Part shown: one piece after another, positions 40,633-49,334 of the stretch
Position numbering within the stretch: position 1 is the stretch's first letter
Layout of the letters: the number at the start of each line of letters is the position of its first letter
Assembly: GCF_041929845.1 (NCBI RefSeq)
Contig: NZ_JBHEEH010000001.1
Coordinates: forward strand, 620,001 to 684,000
Origin: Paenochrobactrum pullorum
GTDB lineage: Bacteria; Pseudomonadota; Alphaproteobacteria; Rhizobiales; Rhizobiaceae
Direction of reading: 5' to 3'
Length of the DNA stretch: 64,000 nucleotides
The notes under the pieces: generated by a model
What the model saw: the letters and a program-made list of their open reading frames with translations, nothing else
Told to the model about the DNA's origin: nothing
Databases searched by the model: none
Position numbers and translations under genes: made by a program

Positions 40633-42717
40633 TTAATTCAAACCGCGATTGGCTATCATCGCCTCAGGGCTTGGCATTTTGCCGCGGAATTTTTTATACA
40701 ATTCTTCCGGATCGGCACTGCCGCCGGCTGCATAGATATATTTCTTCAAATTGGCCGCGAGTTCCGGATTGAACGGATCGCCGCTTTCTTCAAAAGCTGC
40801 AAAAGCGTCGGCATCTAAAACTTCCGACCACATATAGGAATAATAACCGGCCGAATAACCATCGCCCGAAAACACATGGGTGAAATGCGGGGTGCGGTGA
40901 CGCATGATGATCGCATCCGGCATGGAAAGTTTCGCCAGTGTTTCTTTTTCAAACTTGATTGGGTCATCAATTTTGGCGGAACTTGTGTGAAATGCCATAT
41001 CAACCAAGGCGGAAGCGGTAAATTCTACCGTTTGGAAACCGGCATTAAAGGTTTGTGCGGCCAGCACTTTATCAAGCAATGCCTTTGGCATCGCTTCACC
41101 GGTGCGATAATGCACGGCATATTTTTCTAAAATTTCCGGCACGGTCAGCCAGTGCTCGTAAAGCTGTGACGGCAATTCGACAAAATCGCGCGAAACAGCG
41201 GTTCCGGCAACAGCCGGCCATGTCACATCGGTCAAAAGACCATGCAAAGCGTGGCCGAATTCGTGGAAGAGTGTGCGCGCATCATCAAGCGATAATAATG
41301 CAGGTTCGCCTTCGGCAGGCTTGGCAAAGTTCATCACATTATAAATGATCGGCTGTTGCCCGCCATCAAGCTTGTGGGCGGATTGCAAAGCGCTCATCCA
41401 TGCGCCGGAGCGTTTGGAGGTGCGGGCAAAATAATCGCTTAAGAACAAACCGCGACGACTGCCGTCCGCATTGAAAACTTCAAAAACACGCACATCCGGA
41501 TGCCATGTTTTGATGCCTTTTTGCTCTTTGAACGTGATGCCGAAAAGACGGGTGGCGACATCAAAAGAGGCTTGGATGATGTTATCGAGTTGCAGATAAG
41601 GTTTCAGCTCAGCTTCATCAAAGGCGAATTTCTCGGCGCGCACCTGTTCGGCATAAAAACGCCAGTCCCAAGGCGCAACCTTGTGATTGCCACCTTGCTT
41701 GATGATGAGTTTGGTCAGTTCAGCTTCTTCTTCGGCAGCCTTAGTGCGGGCTTTTTCCCAAACAGGTTCAAGCAGATTCATCACTGCATCAGGGGATTTC
41801 GCCATTGTGTCATCGAGCTTGAAGGCGGCAAAATTATCATAACCCAGCAATTTGGCTTTGCGGTCGCGAAGCTGAAGGATTTTTGCGACAATGGCCTGAT
41901 TGTCATTGGCATCATTGTTTTGGCCGCGATGCGCCCAAGCGGTAAAGGCTTGTTCACGTAAGTTACGATTTTGCGAGAAGGTCAAAAACGGTTCGATAAT
42001 AGAGCGGGAAAGGGTCACCGCCCAAGCATCGGGACGGCCGCGTTCCTGCGCCGCATTGCGCATGGCATTGGTCAAGAAATCCGGAAGACCGGCAAGATCT
42101 TCTTGCGCGTCCAGATAGAGCGCCCATTGTGATTCATCTTTCAGCACATGCTGGCTGAAGGATGCACCAAGGCTTGCCAGTTCTTCATTAATGCCAGCCA
42201 GCTCCGCTTTGCCGGTCTTGTCGAGTTTAGCACCGGAGCGCACAAAACCTTTCCAGATTTTTTCCAAAACGCGCAAAGTTTCAGCATCAAGATTGAGCGT
42301 ATCACGCTTTTCATAAAGTGCGTCCACTTTGGCAAATAGTAGCGGATCCATCATGATGCGGGAATAATGACGCGACATTTTCGGTGCTACATCACGTTCC
42401 AAGGCTTGGATCGTATCATTGCTATGCGCACCCGCACGCATCCAGAAGATAGAAGAAACACGCTCCAGCGCTTTGCCGGAAAGCTGCAAGGCTTTCAGCA
42501 CATTGTCGATGGAAGGCTTTGCTTCATTGGCAACAATGGCTTCAACCTCTTTAAGATCCTGGGCGAAGGCCGCTTCGAAAGCTTGGCCAAAATCATCATC
42601 GGTAAAGGCATTGAAATCCGGCAGACCCAGCGCACCATTCCAGTGGGTGAGGGCATTTTGGGCGGTTTTATTGGCCATTTTGTTAGATGGCTGATGAGTG
42701 GCGTTAGAGTCTGACAT
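40633..42717 (-). CDS. M3-family metallopeptidase (dipeptidyl carboxypeptidase / oligopeptidase A type)
   Basis: A 694-aa cytoplasmic zinc peptidase with HEFGHALHGLLTD (HExxH) near residue 480 and the downstream Glu ligand in SRDFVELPSQLYEHW. Further family blocks are RRGLFLSDYFAR and HVFSGDGYSAGYYSYMWSEVLDADAF at the C terminus. It degrades short peptides left by ATP-dependent proteases. Sequence alone leaves Dcp and PrlC/OpdA both possible, with the N-terminal half closer to Dcp. Divergent from the MarR gene with 126 bp between. Confidence 0.9.
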   Translation of the reverse strand: MSDSNATHQPSNKMANKTAQNALTHWNGALGLPDFNAFTDDDFGQAFEAAFAQDLKEVEAIVANEAKPSIDNVLKALQLSGKALERVSSIFWMRAGAHSNDTIQALERDVAPKMSRHYSRIMMDPLLFAKVDALYEKRDTLNLDAETLRVLEKIWKGFVRSGAKLDKTGKAELAGINEELASLGASFSQHVLKDESQWALYLDAQEDLAGLPDFLTNAMRNAAQERGRPDAWAVTLSRSIIEPFLTFSQNRNLREQAFTAWAHRGQNNDANDNQAIVAKILQLRDRKAKLLGYDNFAAFKLDDTMAKSPDAVMNLLEPVWEKARTKAAEEEAELTKLIIKQGGNHKVAPWDWRFYAEQVRAEKFAFDEAELKPYLQLDNIIQASFDVATRLFGITFKEQKGIKTWHPDVRVFEVFNADGSRRGLFLSDYFARTSKRSGAWMSALQSAHKLDGGQQPIIYNVMNFAKPAEGEPALLSLDDARTLFHEFGHALHGLLTDVTWPAVAGTAVSRDFVELPSQLYEHWLTVPEILEKYAVHYRTGEAMPKALLDKVLAAQTFNAGFQTVEFTASALVDMAFHTSSAKIDDPIKFEKETLAKLSMPDAIIMRHRTPHFTHVFSGDGYSAGYYSYMWSEVLDADAFAAFEESGDPFNPELAANLKKYIYAAGGSADPEELYKKFRGKMPSPEAMIANRGLN

Positions 42718-42813
42718 GAACGGCTCGCTCCGATGCTGATGGTTTTCATCTGATCTATGCCTTTATCCAACCGCTCACAAGGTGAAGCTTGACGGAAATA
42801 TAAAAAAATAATA

Positions 42814-42840
42814 AGTAAACCTTACTATAAGGAGACCTTA
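42814..42840. promoter_or_regulatory. Three overlapping inverted repeats over the marR ribosome site
   Basis: AGTAA-ACC-TTACT (42814-42826), CCTTA-CTA-TAAGG (42820-42832) and TAAGG-AGA-CCTTA (42828-42840) are each perfect and overlap in register. They cover the AAGGAG site of the MarR-type gene, which begins at 42844. Binding here would repress the regulator and the drug-transporter gene behind it. Confidence 0.6.
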
Positions 42841-42843
42841 TTA

Positions 42844-43296
42844 ATGCCGATCCCACGTTATAATCCGGATTCGTTCGGGTTTCTGATCAATGATATTGCC
42901 CGTCTTTATCGGGCAGAAATTGATCGACGTATTGCCGATGCCGGTCTTGAATTGACTGCCGCCGAAGCCCGCACTCTTGTACATACTGCGCGCCATGCAC
43001 CTGTGCGCCAGACAGTGTTGGCCGAGCATATGGGCGTGGAGGCCATGACGGTGTCAGGTTATCTTGATCGCTTGGAAAAAGCAGGTTTGGTGATGCGTGG
43101 CGCAGATCCATGTGACCGGCGCGCCAAACTTGTTGAACTGACCGATGCGGCTGATCACGTTCTTAATGTCGTCGATGAAATATCCCGCGCGGCGCGTGAG
43201 CTGGTCGCTTCCATTCTGGCGCCCGGCGAATGGGAAATGCTGAACGCGCGGCTTAAAAATATTCGTGAACATTTAACCCAACGATTGCGTGGTTAA
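42844..43296 (+). CDS. MarR-family transcriptional regulator
   Basis: A 150-aa winged-helix regulator. RIADAGLELTAAEARTLVHT leads to the recognition region QTVLAEHMGVEAMTVSGYLDRLEKAGLVMR and the wing GADPCDRRAKLVELTD, with dimerisation helices at both ends. MarR proteins usually repress themselves and an efflux gene and let go on binding aromatic ligands. An MFS efflux gene follows 28 bp later, and the overlapping palindromes just upstream are its likely operator. Confidence 0.9.
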   Translation: MPIPRYNPDSFGFLINDIARLYRAEIDRRIADAGLELTAAEARTLVHTARHAPVRQTVLAEHMGVEAMTVSGYLDRLEKAGLVMRGADPCDRRAKLVELTDAADHVLNVVDEISRAARELVASILAPGEWEMLNARLKNIREHLTQRLRG

Positions 43297-43324
43297 GAGT
43301 GCGGGCGACAGGTGGAATCTAATT

Positions 43325-44605
43325 ATGGAAAAAGTTTTGGCTCAAACTGTAAACTTATCTGAAGACGCATCTGATACCACCATGCACGACACATCAGTAC
43401 AGCCCGCACCTTTGATGAGCGAGCGTCTGGTGGGTGTCGTTGGTGGCTTTATCGCTGCTATCGGTGCTGTATCAATGGGGCTTTACACGCCTGCAATGCC
43501 TGAAATCGTGCAGGCTTTTGGCACAACTGAAGCGATGGTGAAACTGACATTATCTACCTTTTTTGGTGGTTTTTGTCTGGCGCAGCTTGTTTGCGGGCCA
43601 ATGGCTGATGGCTGGGGGCGCAGACCCGTTACCATCGGCTATATGCTGATTTATTTGATTGCAAGTGTTGCAGCTTTATTATCAAGCAATATCGAAACTT
43701 TGCTGGTTGCCCGCTTTTTCCAAGGGGTAGGTGCTGCCGTCGGAGTGACAGTGTCGCGCGCAATGGTGCGTGATCTTTTTACCAATGAAGCGTCTGCACG
43801 GGTGATGAACCTCATCGGCATTGTCATTGCGGTGGGGCCTGCCGTTTCGCCAACGCTTGGTGGCTTGACGATGTATTATTTCGGTTGGCATGCGATTTTT
43901 ATCATCATGGTTTTGCTTGGGCTTGCGGTGGTGCTAACGGCTGTTTTTGTGATCCGCGAAACCGGAACGCCTGACCGCAGCCGCTTGGCATTAAAGCCCC
44001 TGTTGTCGTCTTATGGGCGTTTGTTGCAAAGCCGCCATTTCATGTATCCTTGCCTTGCAGTTGCCGGTGCAACAGGCGCGCTTTATACGGCAGCCATTAT
44101 TTTGCCTTTTGTTTTAATGCAGAAGATTGGCCTGAGCCCGACACAATTTGGCCTCGGCCTTTTATTGCAAACAAGCTTTTATCTGAGCGGCGGTCTGTTG
44201 TTTCGGGTGCTGATGGGGCGTTTCAATGCGCGTCAACTGGCGACAGTCGGTTATGTGATTATTAGTATGGCAAGCCTTTTGATTGTTATCATGCTTAGTC
44301 TTTTTGAGCCGACCTATTTGCGGGTAATGTTGCCGATGGCATGTTACGCGTTCGGCATTTCTTTTGTCATGCCGCAAATGACCTCTGCCGGTATGGCGCC
44401 TTTCCCGAAAATGGCGGGTTCTGCTTCCGCCATGATGGGGTTTTTCCAGATGAGCGGCGGTTTGGTGGGCGGTGCCATTGCCGCTACGATGCGCGATCCA
44501 ATAGTGGCATTGGCTGTGCTTATTCCGTCTTTTGGTGTATTGGCGATGGTGAGCTATATTCTATGGTGCAGATTGCCGGTTTCTCAGCCGATCATTATGC
44601 GGTAA
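43325..44605 (+). CDS. Multidrug efflux MFS transporter (Bcr/CflA family)
   Basis: A 426-aa inner-membrane proton antiporter with 12 predicted helices. MSMGLYTPAMPEIVQAFGTT after helix 1 and QLVCGPMADGWGRRPVTIGY (loop 2-3 motif) are visible, as is the motif-C-like GPAVSPTLGG in helix 5. These place it in the Bcr/CflA drug-resistance group. I start at ATG 43325 because the family has a short soluble N terminus; a GTG at 43289 would overlap marR. Regulated with marR by inference. Confidence 0.9.
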   Translation: MEKVLAQTVNLSEDASDTTMHDTSVQPAPLMSERLVGVVGGFIAAIGAVSMGLYTPAMPEIVQAFGTTEAMVKLTLSTFFGGFCLAQLVCGPMADGWGRRPVTIGYMLIYLIASVAALLSSNIETLLVARFFQGVGAAVGVTVSRAMVRDLFTNEASARVMNLIGIVIAVGPAVSPTLGGLTMYYFGWHAIFIIMVLLGLAVVLTAVFVIRETGTPDRSRLALKPLLSSYGRLLQSRHFMYPCLAVAGATGALYTAAIILPFVLMQKIGLSPTQFGLGLLLQTSFYLSGGLLFRVLMGRFNARQLATVGYVIISMASLLIVIMLSLFEPTYLRVMLPMACYAFGISFVMPQMTSAGMAPFPKMAGSASAMMGFFQMSGGLVGGAIAATMRDPIVALAVLIPSFGVLAMVSYILWCRLPVSQPIIMR

Positions 44606-44807
44606 GTCATTATGCGGTAAATTGTCATAATAGTGCAAAAAGGTCTCACTAAAGCTTAGATGTGGCGGCTTGAAACATTGATGTCTTGACATTAAATGCG
44701 ACAAAGCCCACACAGCGCGGCGTAGGTAATTTTATTTCGCATTGCCTGCATCAACCAACCGGAGTCTATGCTCTTATGCCCAGCGACAGTCACAGTCGAT
44801 TGTGCCA

Positions 44808-44869
44808 GCCGTCAACGGCATCGTGATCTGATCGTTTTTGGTCGGTTTGCACGATCTGCCTTTGACGGC
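44808..44869 (+). promoter_or_regulatory. Long hairpin in the mgtE leader
   Basis: GCCGTCAA (44808-44815) pairs with TTGACGGC (44862-44869). Inside it, GCATCGTG pairs with CACGATCTGC, and GATC pairs with GGTC around a T-rich loop. The whole element is 62 nt and ends 22 nt before the mgtE start. A shorter CACA/TGTG hairpin precedes it. It does not look like the M-box magnesium riboswitch, which is much larger. Confidence 0.5.
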
Positions 44870-44891
44870 GGATCGACAGAAAGGCAAACTT

Positions 44892-46271
44892 ATGACCGAT
44901 TTTACACCGGAAGTATTGAATGTGGCTGATTTGCCGGCCGCAGTAATTGTTCAAAAAATCGAAACCATGCGCACTGCTGATGCAGTGGAAGTGGTCAATG
45001 AACTGGATCTCGATGATGCTGTACAAGTTGTATCGCAGCTCTCTCATGATCATGCCGTGCGCCTGCTGGATCAGCCGGAATTAAACGAAGCAGCACCGAT
45101 TATCGCTATGCTGCCGCCGGCATTGGCGTCGCTTTTGCTTGATGCAATGTCCGCCGACCGCGCGACAGACGTGTTTCAGGCTCTCAATGAGCCGGAACGC
45201 AACCATTTATTTCCTCTGCTCGCTCTTGAAACCAAGGTCGCGCTGAAGAAATTGATGGGTTATGCGCCCAACACTGCCGGTAGTCTGATGACCATTGAGT
45301 TCATCGCAGTGCCGGCCAATTGGACGGTGGCGCAAACGCTCACCTATATTCGTCAGGTGGAACGCTCCCGCGAGACGGTTTATGCTATTTATGTGATTGA
45401 TCCCAATACCAAGGTTTTGCAGCGCGTGGTGACACTGCGCCGCCTGATCATGTGTCAGCCGGATGAACTGATTATTACTGTCAGCCGCGATCAGGATCCG
45501 GTGGCGATTTCACCATTGACCGACCGTGAAGATCTGGCACAGCTTTTCCGTAAGCACGACTTGCTGGCAGTGCCTGTTGTCGACGAGCAACGTCATGTCA
45601 TCGGTATTGTTACCGTGGATGACGTGCTGGATGCGATGACCCACGAAATGAGTGAAGACACCTATAAGTTCGGTGGTATGGAAGCGCTGGACAAGCCTTA
45701 CATGCAGATCGGCTTTGGCCAGATGCTGAAAAAACGCGCTGGCTGGCTGGGTGTCTTGTTCTTAAGTGAAATGCTCACCGCCAGTGCGATGCAGCATTAT
45801 GAAGTCGAGCTTGAAAAAGCCATTGTTTTAACCCTCTTTATCCCGCTGATCATGAGTTCGGGCGGTAACTCCGGTTCGCAGGCAACATCGCTGATCATTC
45901 GTGCGCTGGCTTTGCAGGATGTAAAACTGCGTGACTGGTGGCGTGTGGCTTTACGTGAACTGCCTGCCGGTATCGCTCTTGGCAGCTTTTTGGGACTTAT
46001 CGGTGTGACCCGTATTGTCAGCTGGCAGATGCTCGGCTTTTATGATTATGGCACTTACTGGTATCTGATTGCTGCAACCGTTGGTTTGGCACTGGTCTGT
46101 ATTGTCACATTCGGCTCGGTCGTCGGTTCAATGCTACCCTTTATCATGCAAAGGCTGGGTTTTGATCCGGCCAGTGCATCAGCGCCCTTTGTGGCGACCC
46201 TTGTCGACGTAACAGGACTGGTTATCTATTTCAGTGTCGCTTTGGCGATCCTGTCCGGAACTCTGTTGTAA
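44892..46271 (+). CDS. mgtE: Magnesium transporter MgtE
   Basis: A 459-aa magnesium channel. The N-terminal helical domain (VQKIETMRTADAVEVVNELD), two CBS domains (MTIEFIAVPANWTVAQTL; LLAVPVVDEQRHVIGIVTVDD) and five C-terminal membrane helices with PLIMSSGGNSGSQATSLIIRAL, the MgtE pore signature, are all present. Cytosolic magnesium closes the channel through the N and CBS domains. ATG 44892 is chosen because AAAGG lies 7 bp upstream; an earlier in-frame start lies inside the leader hairpin. Flanked on both sides by structured non-coding elements. Confidence 0.95.
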   Translation: MTDFTPEVLNVADLPAAVIVQKIETMRTADAVEVVNELDLDDAVQVVSQLSHDHAVRLLDQPELNEAAPIIAMLPPALASLLLDAMSADRATDVFQALNEPERNHLFPLLALETKVALKKLMGYAPNTAGSLMTIEFIAVPANWTVAQTLTYIRQVERSRETVYAIYVIDPNTKVLQRVVTLRRLIMCQPDELIITVSRDQDPVAISPLTDREDLAQLFRKHDLLAVPVVDEQRHVIGIVTVDDVLDAMTHEMSEDTYKFGGMEALDKPYMQIGFGQMLKKRAGWLGVLFLSEMLTASAMQHYEVELEKAIVLTLFIPLIMSSGGNSGSQATSLIIRALALQDVKLRDWWRVALRELPAGIALGSFLGLIGVTRIVSWQMLGFYDYGTYWYLIAATVGLALVCIVTFGSVVGSMLPFIMQRLGFDPASASAPFVATLVDVTGLVIYFSVALAILSGTLL

Positions 46272-46280
46272 ATCTGAAAC

Positions 46281-46406
46281 GGGGCAGAAGAGTTAACACG
46301 CATGTCATTTTAAAATGATAAAAAGACCTGCGTAAAAACAAAAGATTAAAGCAATTTGGCTGGTAAACAGTGTTTGTAAATTGCTTAAATCTGAGCTGCC
46401 CCTTTT
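46281..46406 (+). ncRNA. Candidate three-way-junction RNA between mgtE and typA
   Basis: An outer 7-bp GC helix, GGGGCAG (46281-46287) with CTGCCCC (46396-46402), encloses two arms. One is CGCA...TGCG around the perfect palindrome TCATTTTAAAATGA (46305-46318). The other is AGATTAAAGCAATTT (46343-46357) with AAATTGCTTAAATCT (46378-46392), 14 of 15 pairs. TTTT follows the outer helix directly. No open frame occupies it. It could be the 3' UTR of mgtE ending in a terminator, an independent sRNA, or part of the typA leader. Confidence 0.4.
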
Positions 46407-46426
46407 AAAAACACAAAAAAACATGT

Positions 46427-46458
46427 AAAGAGCGCGTCATTACATGGCCGCGCTCTTT
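46427..46458 (+). terminator. Hairpin upstream of typA
   Basis: AAAGAGCGCG and CGCGCTCTTT form a perfect 10-bp stem around TCATTACATGGC, 38 bp before typA. The poor T-run makes a typical terminator uncertain; it may act in the typA leader. Confidence 0.45.
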
Positions 46459-46495
46459 AGTGCCGCCCTAAACCCCATAATAGAAGTGATCTCCT

Positions 46496-48310
46496 ATGGA
46501 ATTGCGCAATATCGCTATTATCGCACACGTCGATCATGGCAAAACAACGTTGGTGGACGAGCTCCTGAAACAAGGTGGCTCTTTCCGCGACAATCAACGC
46601 GTTGCTGAACGTATGATGGACTCCGGCGATATCGAACGCGAACGCGGCATCACCATTCTTGCCAAAGCAACTTCGGTTATTTGGAAAGACACACGCATCA
46701 ACATCGTCGATACACCGGGCCACGCCGACTTTGGTGGCGAGGTTGAGCGTATCTTGAATATGGTTGATGGTGTTATCGTTCTGGTCGACTCCGCTGAAGG
46801 CCCGATGCCACAGACGAAATTCGTCGTCGGCAAGGCGCTTAAAGTTGGTTTGAAGCCAATCGTCGCGATCAATAAAATTGACCGTCCGGATGGTCGTCAC
46901 GAAGAAGTTGTTGACGAAGTCTTCGATCTCTTTGCTGCACTCGATGCAACCGACGAACAGCTCGACTTCCCGATCCTTTACGGTTCAGGCCGTAACGGCT
47001 GGATGGCTGCAAATCCTGAAGGTCCTAAAGATCAGGGGCTTGCTCCATTGTTCGATCTCGTGCTGAAACACGTTCCTGCGCCTAAGGTTCAGGAAGGTCC
47101 GTTCCGCATGATCGGTACCATTCTGGAAGCTGATCCTTTCTTGGGTCGCATCATCACCGGACGTATTGCTTCCGGTTCGATCAAGCCAAACCAGAGCGTA
47201 AAAGTTTTGGCACAGGACGGTACACTTCTGGAAAACGGCCGCGCATCCCGTGTGCTGGCATTCCGTGGTATTGAACGTCAGCCGGTTGAAGAAGCATTTG
47301 CAGGCGATATCGTTGCGATTGCCGGTCTTTCAAAAGGGACTGTTGCAGATACATTCTGCGATCCGTCAATTTCTGAAGCCTTGCAGGCTCAGCCGATTGA
47401 TCCGCCAACCGTGACTATGTCTTTCATCGTCAATGACAGCCCGCTGGCCGGTACGGAAGGTGACAAAGTTACCAGCCGTATGATCCGCGACCGCTTGATG
47501 AAAGAAGCTGAAGGCAGTGTTGCTTTGAGCATTGAAGAATCCAGCGAAAAGGATTCTTTCTTCGTGTCCGGTCGTGGTGAATTGCAGCTTGCTGTTCTCA
47601 TCGAAAACATGCGCCGCGAAGGTTTCGAGCTTGGTGTTTCCCGTCCGCGCGTTGTCATGCGCGAAGGCGAAAACGGCGAAAAGCTTGAGCCAATCGAAGA
47701 AGTTGTCATCGACGTTGATGAAGAACATTCAGGCGTTGTCGTTCAGAAAATGTCCGAACGTAAAGCGGAAATGGTTGAACTGCGCCCATCCGGCGGTGAT
47801 CGCGTTCGTCTGGTGTTCCATGCCCCAACACGCGGCCTGATCGGTTATCAGTCGGAACTTCTGACCGATACACGCGGTACTGCAATCATGAACCGTTTGT
47901 TCCACGATTATCAGCCTTACAAGGGTGAAATTGCTGGCCGTAACAACGGTGTTCTGATCTCCAACGATCAGGGTGAAGCTGTTGCTTACGCACTCTTCAA
48001 CCTTGAAGATCGTGGTCCGATGATCATTGATGCAGGTGCAAAAGTTTATGCCGGTATGCTGATCGGTATTCACTCCCGCGACAACGATCTGGAAGTGAAC
48101 GTATTGAAGGGCAAGAAGCTCACCAACGTTCGTGCGTCCGGCAAGGATGAAGCTGTGAAGCTGACCCCGCCGATCCGCATGACCTTGGAACGCGCTCTAT
48201 CATGGATTCAGGATGACGAATTGGTGGAAGTCACACCAAAATCCATCCGTTTGCGTAAGCTTTATCTGGACCCGAATGAACGCAAGCGCTTTGAAAAGAG
48301 CCGTGGTTAA
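46496..48310 (+). CDS. typA: Ribosome-associated translational GTPase TypA/BipA
   Basis: A 604-aa EF-G-like GTPase that assists 50S assembly and translation under stress and cold. The G motifs are AHVDHGKTTLVDELL (G1), DTPGHADFGGEVERI (G3) and AINKIDRPD (G4), with switch region ERERGITILAKA. EF-G-like domains II, III and V follow (GRIITGRIASGSIKP; FFVSGRGELQLAVLIENMRREGFEL split), and then the TypA-specific C-terminal domain ending in RKLYLDPNERKRFEKS. Length is normal. Ends at a strong terminator. Confidence 0.97.
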   Translation: MELRNIAIIAHVDHGKTTLVDELLKQGGSFRDNQRVAERMMDSGDIERERGITILAKATSVIWKDTRINIVDTPGHADFGGEVERILNMVDGVIVLVDSAEGPMPQTKFVVGKALKVGLKPIVAINKIDRPDGRHEEVVDEVFDLFAALDATDEQLDFPILYGSGRNGWMAANPEGPKDQGLAPLFDLVLKHVPAPKVQEGPFRMIGTILEADPFLGRIITGRIASGSIKPNQSVKVLAQDGTLLENGRASRVLAFRGIERQPVEEAFAGDIVAIAGLSKGTVADTFCDPSISEALQAQPIDPPTVTMSFIVNDSPLAGTEGDKVTSRMIRDRLMKEAEGSVALSIEESSEKDSFFVSGRGELQLAVLIENMRREGFELGVSRPRVVMREGENGEKLEPIEEVVIDVDEEHSGVVVQKMSERKAEMVELRPSGGDRVRLVFHAPTRGLIGYQSELLTDTRGTAIMNRLFHDYQPYKGEIAGRNNGVLISNDQGEAVAYALFNLEDRGPMIIDAGAKVYAGMLIGIHSRDNDLEVNVLKGKKLTNVRASGKDEAVKLTPPIRMTLERALSWIQDDELVEVTPKSIRLRKLYLDPNERKRFEKSRG

Positions 48311-48330
48311 TCAATCACGAAAGCACGATT

Positions 48331-48366
48331 AAAAAAACGGCGCCTCAAAAGGGCGCCGTTTTTGTT
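48331..48366. terminator. Bidirectional terminator between typA and the ABC permease
   Basis: AACGGCGCC-TCAAAAG-GGCGCCGTT stem with an A-run before and a T-run after, between convergent genes. Confidence 0.9.
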
Positions 48367-48389
48367 TGTTCAATTTTTATCGACGGTGC

Positions 48390-49334
48390 TTATCTTTCGC
48401 CGCGCCGATATGGCTGCATCAGAGCCTGCGGCACACGCGCACGACGTGCCATCACAACAAGCGCTACAATCGACATGATATATGGGATCATCAGGAACAG
48501 CTGATAAGGGATCATCTTGCCATAGACGGTCTGCAAGCGCAGCTGAAACGCATCAAAGAGCGCGAATAGCAAAGCGCCGACAAGCGCGCGTACGGGCTTC
48601 CATGAGGAAAAGACCACCAAAGCAATGCAAACCCAGCCGCGTCCCTGCATCATAGTCGGGAAGAAGCTGTTGAACGCGGAAAGTGTCAGAAATGCACCAC
48701 CCACAGCCATCAATGCACTGCCGAACATGATCGAGAAAATACGCACACGGATCGGGTTGATACCTTGCGCTTCGGCCGCATGCGGGTTTTCACCGGTCAT
48801 GCGGATGGCAAGGCCTAAAGGTGTACGAAACAAAACATAAGCAAGCAGCAAGGCCAGCGGAATGGCAATATAGGTGAGGGCTGTTTGCACCGCAAAAACT
48901 TCGCCTAAAAACGGAATGTCTTTAAGGATCGGCAATTGCAGGGGCTGAAACGGTGTGACTGATGGCGGGCTTGACGAAACCGGCACCAGCAAGCGGAACA
49001 GAAAATAACTCAAGCTTGAGGCAAAAAGCGTAATGCCAAGGCCAACCACATGTTGGGAGAGGCCGAGCGGTACAGTGAGCGACGCGTGAAGGAGGCCAAA
49101 GAGCGCGCCGGACAGCGCTGCCACCAACACGCCAGTCCATAAATCCGCGCCATTAAATACGGCGAGCCAACCGATCATCGCACCAAAGGTCATGATACCT
49201 TCAATACCGAGATTGAGCACACCGGCACGCTCGCAAAAAAGCGCACCTAAGGTTCCGAAAATCAATGGCGTCGCGATACGCAGGACAGAAGCCCATAGAC
49301 CGGCGGAAACGAGGATGTCGAAAATTTCCGTCAT
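48390..49334 (-). CDS. ABC transporter permease, BMP-type nucleoside uptake (second permease)
   Basis: A 314-aa inner-membrane permease of the BPD_transp_2 family, with about eight hydrophobic segments. ATPLIFGTLGALFCERAGVLNLGIEGIM at its start (split over residues 20-45) and MTGENPHAAEAQGINPIRVR, the cytoplasmic EAA-like loop, match YufQ/NupQ-type subunits. It is the last gene of the operon and overlaps the preceding permease by 4 bp. Likely substrate is nucleosides or nucleobases. Confidence 0.9.
   Translation of the reverse strand: MTEIFDILVSAGLWASVLRIATPLIFGTLGALFCERAGVLNLGIEGIMTFGAMIGWLAVFNGADLWTGVLVAALSGALFGLLHASLTVPLGLSQHVVGLGITLFASSLSYFLFRLLVPVSSSPPSVTPFQPLQLPILKDIPFLGEVFAVQTALTYIAIPLALLLAYVLFRTPLGLAIRMTGENPHAAEAQGINPIRVRIFSIMFGSALMAVGGAFLTLSAFNSFFPTMMQGRGWVCIALVVFSSWKPVRALVGALLFALFDAFQLRLQTVYGKMIPYQLFLMIPYIMSIVALVVMARRARVPQALMQPYRRGER

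Noticed and set aside
44780..44891. M-box (ykoK) magnesium riboswitch before mgtE
   Set aside because: The available leader is too short and lacks the multi-helix core of that class.
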